DNA of 11,383 bases from Acetobacteraceae bacterium (GTDB lineage Bacteria; Pseudomonadota; Alphaproteobacteria; Acetobacterales; Acetobacteraceae): NCBI GenBank assembly GCA_003133265.1, contig PKWQ01000473.1:1-11383 (forward strand), read 5' to 3'. Position 1 is the first letter of the stretch. Every line of letters begins with the position of its first letter. Positions 7,371-11,383 of this stretch are shown here, piece after piece. The translations under genes were made by a program, and so were the position numbers. The notes below the pieces were generated by a model. It saw nothing but the letters and a program-made list of their open reading frames with translations. It was not told where the DNA came from and did not search any database.

Positions 7371-10286
7371 ATGACCAAGCGCATGCTGATCGATGCCACG
7401 CACGCGGAAGAAACCCGCGTGGTGGTGCTGGACGGTAACCGCCTCGAAGATTTCGACGTCGAGACATCAACCAAACGCCAGCTCAAGGGCAACATCTACC
7501 TCGCCAAGGTGGTTCGGGTAGAGCCCAGCCTGCAGGCCGCCTTCGTCGAATATGGCGGCAACCGGCACGGCTTCCTCGCCTTCGGCGAGATCCATCCGGA
7601 CTACTACCAGATCCCCGTCGCCGATCGGCAGCGTCTGATCGAGATGCAGGCCGAGGACGCCCGCCGCGAGGAGGAAGAGGAAGACCGCGCCGCCGCCGCC
7701 GATGAGGCCGGCGAGACCGTCCGCTCCCATGTCCGCGAGATCGAGCGCGACGAGGCCGAGCCGGAGACGATCGAATACAACGCCGGCGAATACAACGCCG
7801 GCGAACGCGAGCCGGCCGGCCAGGACACGGACGAGTCGGCCCCGGCGGCCGCGCAGCCCGCCGCGATCGAGCACGAAACCGTCTTCGCCCCAGAGATCGA
7901 AGCCCCAGAGATCGAAGCTCACGAGACCGAAGCTCACGCCGAGGTGACGGCCGAGCCTGTGTCCGGGGCCGATCGCTTCGAGGCGGCCGGGCCGGAGGAA
8001 CCCTTCGCCGAGGCCGCCGATCAGCTCTATCCCGACACCGTTTCGGATCAGCCGGCGCCGGAGAGCGTCGGTGGCGATCAGGACAGCGGCGAGGACCAGC
8101 GCGAGGCGCGCATCCCGCCGCGTTTCCTGCGCAACTACAAGATCCAGGAAGTCATCAAGCGCCGGCAGATCCTGCTGATCCAGGTGGTCAAGGAAGAGCG
8201 CGGCACCAAGGGCGCGGCGCTGACCACCTACATCTCGCTGGCCGGCCGGTTCTGCGTGCTGATGCCGAACTCCCCGCGCGGGGGCGGCATTTCGCGCAAG
8301 ATCACCTCGGCCGCCGACCGCCGCCGGCTGAAGGAGATCACCTCCGAACTCGCGATCCCGAAGGGCATGGGCCTGATCGTCCGCACCGCCGGCGCCAACC
8401 GGCCGAAGCCGGAGATCAGGCGCGACTGCGAATATCTGATGCGGCTGTGGGACGACATCCGCGAGCACACGCTGCGCTCGGTCGCCCCGGCGCTGATCTA
8501 CGAAGAAGCCTCACTCATCAAGCGCGCCATCCGCGACGTGTATTCGCGCGACGTGGACGAGGTGATCGTCGATGGCGAGGAAGGCTGGCGCGCGGCGCAT
8601 GAGTTCATGCGCATGCTGATGCCGGCGCACGCCAAGAAGGTGCAGCTCTGGCGCGATCCGAACGGCGGGCAGCCGCTGTTCGCCCGCCATCAGGTGGACG
8701 CGCAGATCGACGCCATGATGAGCCCGACGGTACAGCTCAAGTCCGGCGGCTATCTGGTGATCAACCAGGCCGAGGCGCTGGTCGCGATCGACGTCAACTC
8801 CGGCCGCTCGACCCGCGAGCGCGGCATCGAGGAGACGGCGCTGCGCACCAATATGGAAGCCGCCGACGAGGTGGCGCGGCAGTTGCGCCTGCGCGATCTG
8901 GCCGGGCTGATCGTCATCGACTTCATCGACATGGAGGCGAAGAAACACAACGCGATGGTCGAGCGGCGTCTGAAAGAGGCGCTGAAGAACGACCGCGCGC
9001 GCATCCAGGTCGGCCATATCAGCCATTTCGGTCTGCTGGAAATGAGCCGCCAGCGGCTGCGCCCGAGCCTTGCCGAGACCAGCTTCGTCACTTGCCCGCA
9101 TTGCGGCGGTCTGGGCCATGTGCGCAGCACCGAAAGCGCGTCCATCCAGGTGTTGCGCGCCATCGAGGAAGAGGGCGGCAAGCGCCGTTCGGCGGAGATC
9201 GTGGTGCATGCCGCGACCTCGATCGCGCTCTACATCCTCAATCACAAGCGCGACCGGCTGATCGCCATCGAGCAGCGCAACGGTATGCGCGTGACCTTCG
9301 CCCCCGATGAGAGCCTGCTGCCGCCGGATATCCGCATCGACCGCCTGCGCGCCTTGCTGCCGGGCGAAGGCCCGACCGTGATCACCGCCGACGCGCCGCT
9401 GCCGGTGCTGCCGGCGCAGGCCATAGCCGATGCCGATGTGGAGGAGGAAGACGCGGTCGAGACGCCCGAGGACGCCGCCGAGGAAGCCGCGGAAGCCGCT
9501 GAGGCCAAGCCGGTGGCTGGCGAGACCGCCGAGGAAAGCGAGCATCGCCGCCGTCGCCGCCGTCGCCGGCGTCGGGGCGGACGGCGCGAGGACGGCACCA
9601 TCGAGACCGGCGTCGAGACCGAAACCGGGACCGCGGCCGAGGCTGGCCCGGTGACGGAATCCGATGTTATGGCCGTGGCGGCGCCGGCCGGCGAGACCGT
9701 CGCGCCAACGGAAGCCGTGGAAGTAACACCGACCGAGGACGAGGAGGCGGCGCGCCGCCGTCGTGGCCGTCGTGGCGGGCGTCGCCGGCGGCGTGATGAG
9801 GACGTGCTGCCGCAGGTCGCCGAACCGGGCGCCGAACAGCCGGAACTGCCGCCGGTCTATGCCGGCCCCACTCCGGCCGATCCGTTCGGCGGTCAGACGG
9901 CATTCGACATCTTCGATGTGCTGGAGCGCGCCGAGCAGCAGCAGGCCGAACAGGCATCCGCCGCATCGGCCGCGCGAGAAATCGCGGTCGCCGCACCGGT
10001 CGCCGCGCCCGCGCCCGAACCCGTCACCGTTGAACTTGCCGCTGAGACGTTCGTCGAAACGGCTCCGGAGCCGGTGGCCGAGGCCCCGGCCGCGCCGATT
10101 GCCGCCGAGCCGCAGGTGGAGGCACCCGCGCCGGTCGTGGAAGCGGTTGCCGCTATACCCGAGTCCGTCCCGGAACCGCCGCAGCCGGTCAGCGAGGTCG
10201 TGGTCGGCCCGGCGGTCCAGCCGATCGTGATCGGCGATGAGAACGCCCCGCCGGCGGAAAAGAAACGCGGCTGGTGGCGGCGCTAG
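7371..10286 (+). CDS. rne: Ribonuclease E, degradosome endoribonuclease
   Basis: A 971-residue endonuclease that starts mRNA decay and matures rRNA and tRNA. The S1 RNA-binding domain is split: strands at about 38-85 and 248-300 are separated by an acidic low-complexity insertion (about 91-247) of the alphaproteobacterial kind. The 5'-sensor/RNase H-like region follows (about 305-450). Catalytic Asp residues are D474 (VAIDVNSG) and D517 (LIVIDFIDM), aligning with E. coli D303 and D346. The zinc-link is C575-P-H-C578, which bridges protomers. After about 680 the protein is disordered, with two Arg-rich blocks (726-739, including ten consecutive Arg, and 795-808) likely to bind RNA or helicase partners, then an Ala/Pro/Glu-rich tail ending EKKRGWWRR. 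In Caulobacter crescentus a C-terminal GWW motif of RNase E binds PNPase. The length fits RNase E rather than the shorter RNase G. It is divergent from the amidase and ends inside a palindrome. Confidence 0.96.
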   Translation: MTKRMLIDATHAEETRVVVLDGNRLEDFDVETSTKRQLKGNIYLAKVVRVEPSLQAAFVEYGGNRHGFLAFGEIHPDYYQIPVADRQRLIEMQAEDARREEEEEDRAAAADEAGETVRSHVREIERDEAEPETIEYNAGEYNAGEREPAGQDTDESAPAAAQPAAIEHETVFAPEIEAPEIEAHETEAHAEVTAEPVSGADRFEAAGPEEPFAEAADQLYPDTVSDQPAPESVGGDQDSGEDQREARIPPRFLRNYKIQEVIKRRQILLIQVVKEERGTKGAALTTYISLAGRFCVLMPNSPRGGGISRKITSAADRRRLKEITSELAIPKGMGLIVRTAGANRPKPEIRRDCEYLMRLWDDIREHTLRSVAPALIYEEASLIKRAIRDVYSRDVDEVIVDGEEGWRAAHEFMRMLMPAHAKKVQLWRDPNGGQPLFARHQVDAQIDAMMSPTVQLKSGGYLVINQAEALVAIDVNSGRSTRERGIEETALRTNMEAADEVARQLRLRDLAGLIVIDFIDMEAKKHNAMVERRLKEALKNDRARIQVGHISHFGLLEMSRQRLRPSLAETSFVTCPHCGGLGHVRSTESASIQVLRAIEEEGGKRRSAEIVVHAATSIALYILNHKRDRLIAIEQRNGMRVTFAPDESLLPPDIRIDRLRALLPGEGPTVITADAPLPVLPAQAIADADVEEEDAVETPEDAAEEAAEAAEAKPVAGETAEESEHRRRRRRRRRRGGRREDGTIETGVETETGTAAEAGPVTESDVMAVAAPAGETVAPTEAVEVTPTEDEEAARRRRGRRGGRRRRRDEDVLPQVAEPGAEQPELPPVYAGPTPADPFGGQTAFDIFDVLERAEQQQAEQASAASAAREIAVAAPVAAPAPEPVTVELAAETFVETAPEPVAEAPAAPIAAEPQVEAPAPVVEAVAAIPESVPEPPQPVSEVVVGPAVQPIVIGDENAPPAEKKRGWWRR
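7773..7802 (+). repeat. Perfect 15-bp tandem duplication in the rne S1 insertion
   Basis: GAATACAACGCCGGC occurs twice in direct succession (7773-7787, 7788-7802), encoding EYNAG EYNAG inside the acidic insertion of RNase E. Because the unit is five codons, copy-number change leaves the frame intact. Confidence 0.9.
7887..7937 (+). repeat. Degenerate 15-bp tandem repeats in the rne S1 insertion
   Basis: GCCCCAGAGATCGAA is present twice without change (7887-7901, 7902-7916). A diverged third copy follows (7917-7931, GCTCACGAGACCGAA) and then the start of a fourth (GCTCAC, 7932-7937). The encoded units are APEIE, APEIE, AHETE, AH. This is the second five-codon array in the same insertion. Confidence 0.9.
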
Positions 10287-10295
10287 CGCCGCCAC
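10274..10295. repeat. 22-bp perfect palindrome centred on the rne stop codon
   Basis: Eleven-base arms meet between 10284 and 10285, inside the TAG stop (10284-10286). The left half reads GTGGCGGCGCT. The left arm encodes the last RNase E residues (WRR) and the right arm is non-coding. As RNA it could form a GC-rich hairpin at the end of the message. Confidence 0.85.
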
Positions 10296-10314
10296 GCTGA
10301 CCGGAAATGCCAGC

Positions 10315-10354
10315 CGCGGCCATCTCTCCCGCACGTGCGGGAGAGATGGCCGCG
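10315..10354. terminator. 40-bp perfect palindrome between convergent genes, probable bidirectional terminator or REP-like element
   Basis: The left arm CGCGGCCATCTCTCCCGCAC (10315-10334) is matched base for base by its reverse complement at 10335-10354. It sits 28 bp after the rne stop and 14 bp beyond the end of the convergent toxin remnant. No T-run follows on either strand, so it is not a classical intrinsic terminator. A stem this long could still block polymerase, protect the 3' end of the rne message, or be a dispersed extragenic palindrome of the CTCTCCC/GGGAGAG type. The structure is certain; the function is inference. Confidence 0.65.
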
Positions 10355-10362
10355 AAGCGGCC
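10348..10362. repeat. Short GAA-loop hairpin overlapping the 40-bp palindrome
   Basis: GGCCGC (10348-10353) and GCGGCC (10357-10362) flank GAA, forming a 6-bp stem whose apex is GCGAAGC, a heptamer known to make an unusually stable mini-hairpin in single-stranded DNA. It shares bases with the right arm of the large palindrome, so the two folds exclude each other. Confidence 0.6.
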
Positions 10363-10367
10363 GGTAG

Positions 10368-10671
10368 CTATATCGTGTCGTCTCGAAAGTAGGCGATCAC
10401 GTCGCGGTGCCCTTCGAGAACGTTGACGATCTCGAAGCCGTCGCCTTCATAGCGAAAGAAGATCACATAGCCCTTGAAGGCGAAGCTGCGGATGTCGGGG
10501 CGGGCGGGGCCGCCCGAGCGTGCCGCGCAAGGACGCCAGCTTTCTGCATTGCTGCCGGAGCGCCTCGACAAAGCCCCGCCCGATGGCGAGGCTGCCGCTC
10601 TCGCGGGTGATGTACTCCAGGATGTCAGCGAAATCGCGGCGCGCCGAGGCCAGATAGACAAGCTGACGCAC
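10368..10671 (-). pseudogene. ParE/RelE-type toxin, split by a frameshift
   Basis: Two reading frames together spell one toxin. From GTG 10671 the frame gives MRQLVYLASARRDFADILEY and continues to SLRGTLGRPRP (to about 10507). The next frame then gives ARPDIRSFAFKGYVIFFRYE and ends EGHRDVIAYFRDD, with a TAG stop at 10370-10368. The whole would be about 100 residues with the ParE pattern: N-terminal strand, two helices, then a C-terminal sheet. The break is in a C-rich stretch around 10500-10512. The family often reads GRPRPELRPDIRSF here (from memory), so either one C too many or a small deletion of about 8 bp explains it. ParE toxins act on DNA gyrase; as written the toxin is truncated and probably dead. 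GTG directly follows the TGA of the antitoxin remnant. A sequencing error at the C-run is possible. Confidence 0.75.
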
Positions 10672-10719
10672 TCAGTAGCCCGCCTTTGCCAACTCCGCCG
10701 CCTTTGCGTCCAGAGCAGC
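10672..10719 (-). pseudogene. Probable 3' remnant of the cognate antitoxin gene
   Basis: About 15 codons, AALDAKAAELAKAGY and then TGA (10674-10672), read directly into the toxin start with zero spacing, as in a translationally coupled antitoxin-toxin pair. Everything upstream of 10719 instead matches transposase sequence, so the body and DNA-binding domain of the antitoxin are missing. The peptide is too short to name a family; the call rests on position and on the tight coupling to the toxin. Confidence 0.5.
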
Positions 10720-11093
10720 CCCACACCGCACGATGCCTTGCCCTGCTTGAGAAAACCTTTGATCCGTTTCGCGGCTCAAACATCGATGACCAGACCTGCA
10801 TCCTCGGCCGCAAGGCTTTCGACGACATAGCCCCGCACGATGTCGCGCAACGCATTCGCGTCCCATCGGCCACGACCCAGTATGGCCTGCTGACGCCATG
10901 GGCCAGGATCACCTGCCGCCTCTGCGCGCATCCACCCGGTCTTGCGCCGCTCATCCCCGAGCAGGCCGTCAAGGAACAAGCCCGCCGACGCCGCTACCCG
11001 CTCCTGCGCGAACAAGGATCGAATGCGCGCTTTGACATCCCGCAGAGACGACGCCCAAAGCTCCAGCGTCGTCTCGATCGATGCAACCGACAT
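10720..11093 (-). pseudogene. IS701-family DDE transposase, N-terminal remnant
   Basis: From ATG 11093 the frame gives MSVASIETTLELWASSLRDV and then LFLDGLLGDERRKTGWMRAE, GDPGPWRQQAILGRGRWDAN and LVID, matching the N-terminus of IS701-family transposases as I know them. These usually continue LVIDETGFLKQGKASCGVG. Here LVID is followed by V and TGA (10778-10776), and after six more codons the same frame resumes with GFLKQGKASCGVG (10757-10719). Net 18 nt are thus inserted in frame at the probable first catalytic Asp, bringing a stop. Homology then ends abruptly at about 10719. Full-length members are roughly 400 residues or more, so most of the catalytic domain is lost. The remnant cannot encode a working transposase. 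Confidence 0.85.
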
Positions 11094-11157
11094 CCATGAC
11101 CTCCCGAATCATGGTTGCCCATAGATTCAGAAATCAACAGAAACCGCAACTGTAATG
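10720..11157 (-). mobile_element. Truncated IS701-like insertion sequence
   Basis: The element runs from a probable terminal repeat reading CATTACAGTTGC inward on the minus strand (11157 downward), through a 64-bp leader and the transposase 5' part, to an abrupt end at about 10719. A CTAG at 11158-11161 borders the outer end, which suits the 4-bp YTAR-type target duplication described for IS701 elements. The distal part of the element, including its other terminal repeat, is absent at the antitoxin junction. Confidence 0.65.
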
Positions 11158-11163
11158 CTAGTC
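11146..11163. repeat. 18-bp repeat, copy 1 (outer end of the IS remnant)
   Basis: GCAACTGTAATGCTAGTC on the plus strand. Its exact reverse complement is at 11361-11378. It contains the CTAG target-like tetramer and the probable terminal inverted repeat of the truncated element. Confidence 0.85.
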
Positions 11164-11183
11164 CCGTATCTATATTATACGGG
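11163..11183 (-). promoter_or_regulatory. AT-rich inverted repeat holding a minus-strand -10 box
   Basis: CCCGTAT (11163-11169) and ATACGGG (11177-11183) form a 7-bp inverted repeat with a 7-nt centre. On the minus strand the right half contains a perfect TATAAT (11179-11174) aimed at the transposase remnant. The best -35 is poor: TTGCCT ends about 15 bp upstream of it. This could be a promoter, an operator, or debris from the AT-rich IS target. Confidence 0.35.
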
Positions 11184-11360
11184 AATATTTTCATAGGCAA
11201 AGAGCCATTGCACCATGAAGATTGGCACAATTGGTGGGTGCGGCAACCGACCCGGCGCCACTGCTAGTGCATCTCGTGCATCGATTCTACAGCGGCACGC
11301 ATGACCGGGAGCCTCACATGCCGCTGCGCAAGGTGATACAGTCTGACGAGCCCGGGGATC

Positions 11361-11378
11361 GACTAGCATTACAGTTGC
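11361..11378. repeat. 18-bp repeat, copy 2 (inverted relative to copy 1)
   Basis: GACTAGCATTACAGTTGC is the exact reverse complement of 11146-11163. It again places CATTACAGTTGC directly after CTAG (11363-11366), this time reading rightward. Confidence 0.85.
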
Positions 11379-11383
11379 ATTTT
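11367..11383 (+). mobile_element. Probable end of a second, related IS copy entering from the right
   Basis: The 12 bases after CTAG (11367-11378) are identical to the outer terminus of the truncated IS and read away from it. The next bases (ATTTT) differ from the first copy (GGTTT). That fits the opposite terminal repeat of the same element or a related element. Only 17 bases are visible. Confidence 0.45.

Larger units (their letters stand above)
11219..11383 (+). other. Open frame of unknown origin running off the window
   Basis: After a TGA at 11216-11218 the plus strand stays open for 55 codons to the window end, reading RLAQLVGAATDPAPLLVHLV and later HDREPHMPLRKVIQSDEPGD. The residue mix looks like a real protein more than most shadow frames here, with Met at 11318 and a possible TTG start at 11222. 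I recognise no family. The repeat at 11361-11378 lies inside it, so if that is an IS end, the frame is the interrupted 3' part of a former gene. It could also be chance. Confidence 0.25.

Noticed and set aside
6893..7438. 181-codon plus-strand open frame in the rne upstream region
   Set aside because: Runs 68 bp into rne in the wrong frame, is Arg/Pro/Ser-rich without motifs, and lies over stem-loop structures; better read as leader DNA.
7371..10286. CRISPR-like or phase-variable array from repeated CGCCGCCGT units near 9546 and the 15-bp repeats
   Set aside because: These are codon repeats inside rne (poly-Arg and acidic insert), in frame and without spacers, so coding explains them.
8511..10334. 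607-codon minus-strand open frame opposite rne
   Set aside because: Shadow of RNase E; its RGG/DR-rich sequence is the reverse reading of conserved RNase E codons and of the repeat-rich tail.
10368..10724. 118-codon minus-strand open frame as one protein
   Set aside because: Chimeric artefact: it begins in the transposase frame, crosses the antitoxin remnant and the toxin start out of frame, and gives toxin-like sequence only in its last part.
11215..11304. Short plus-strand frame starting MKIGTIGGCG, reminiscent of a Rossmann nucleotide-binding start
   Set aside because: It stops after 29 codons, no continuation of the fold is visible in neighbouring frames, and there is no convincing ribosome-binding site.

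Overview
The window is GC-rich chromosomal DNA of an alphaproteobacterium, most likely Rhodospirillales/Acetobacteraceae. The pointers are the gene neighbourhood rne / Tat-exported amidase / class A penicillin-binding protein / prfB, an RNase E with the alphaproteobacterial insertion inside its S1 domain and a C-terminal GWW tail, and an IS701-type transposase remnant of a kind I associate with acetic acid bacteria and relatives. The taxonomic call is inference from protein style, not a measurement.

Layout. Positions 1-419 (+) hold the C-terminal third of S-(hydroxymethyl)glutathione dehydrogenase (frmA/adhC). It converges on, and overlaps by 7 bp, a minus-strand cluster read from 6684 down to 413: N-acetylmuramoyl-L-alanine amidase, PBP1A (mrcA), release factor 2 (prfB) and a TPR protein fused to a GT-B/heptosyltransferase-like domain. 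Gaps in the cluster are 83, 35 and 63 bp, so it may be one operon joining peptidoglycan cleavage and synthesis to translation termination. prfB is not one continuous frame: 23 codons end in the classical AGG AGG CAT CTT TGA C programmed +1 frameshift site, and only the join gives the full 376-residue RF2.

From 6685 to 7370 lies a 686-bp non-coding stretch between the divergent amidase and rne genes. It is rich in inverted repeats and probably carries both promoters and a long structured rne leader. RNase E (7371-10286, 971 residues) is the degradosome scaffold. Its stop codon lies inside a 22-bp perfect palindrome, followed by a 40-bp perfect palindrome that separates it from the convergent region downstream.

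The last 1 kb (10368-11383) is accessory and decayed. It contains a ParE-like toxin gene split by a frameshift, about 15 codons of what looks like its antitoxin, and directly abutting that the N-terminal part of an IS701-family transposase carrying an in-frame stop. An 18-bp sequence at the outer end of this element recurs in inverted orientation at 11361-11378, suggesting that another copy of the same element enters from the right edge. I see no convincing new multi-gene system. The most interesting items are the eroded toxin-antitoxin/IS junction, the structured rne leader, and the palindromes at the rne 3' end.
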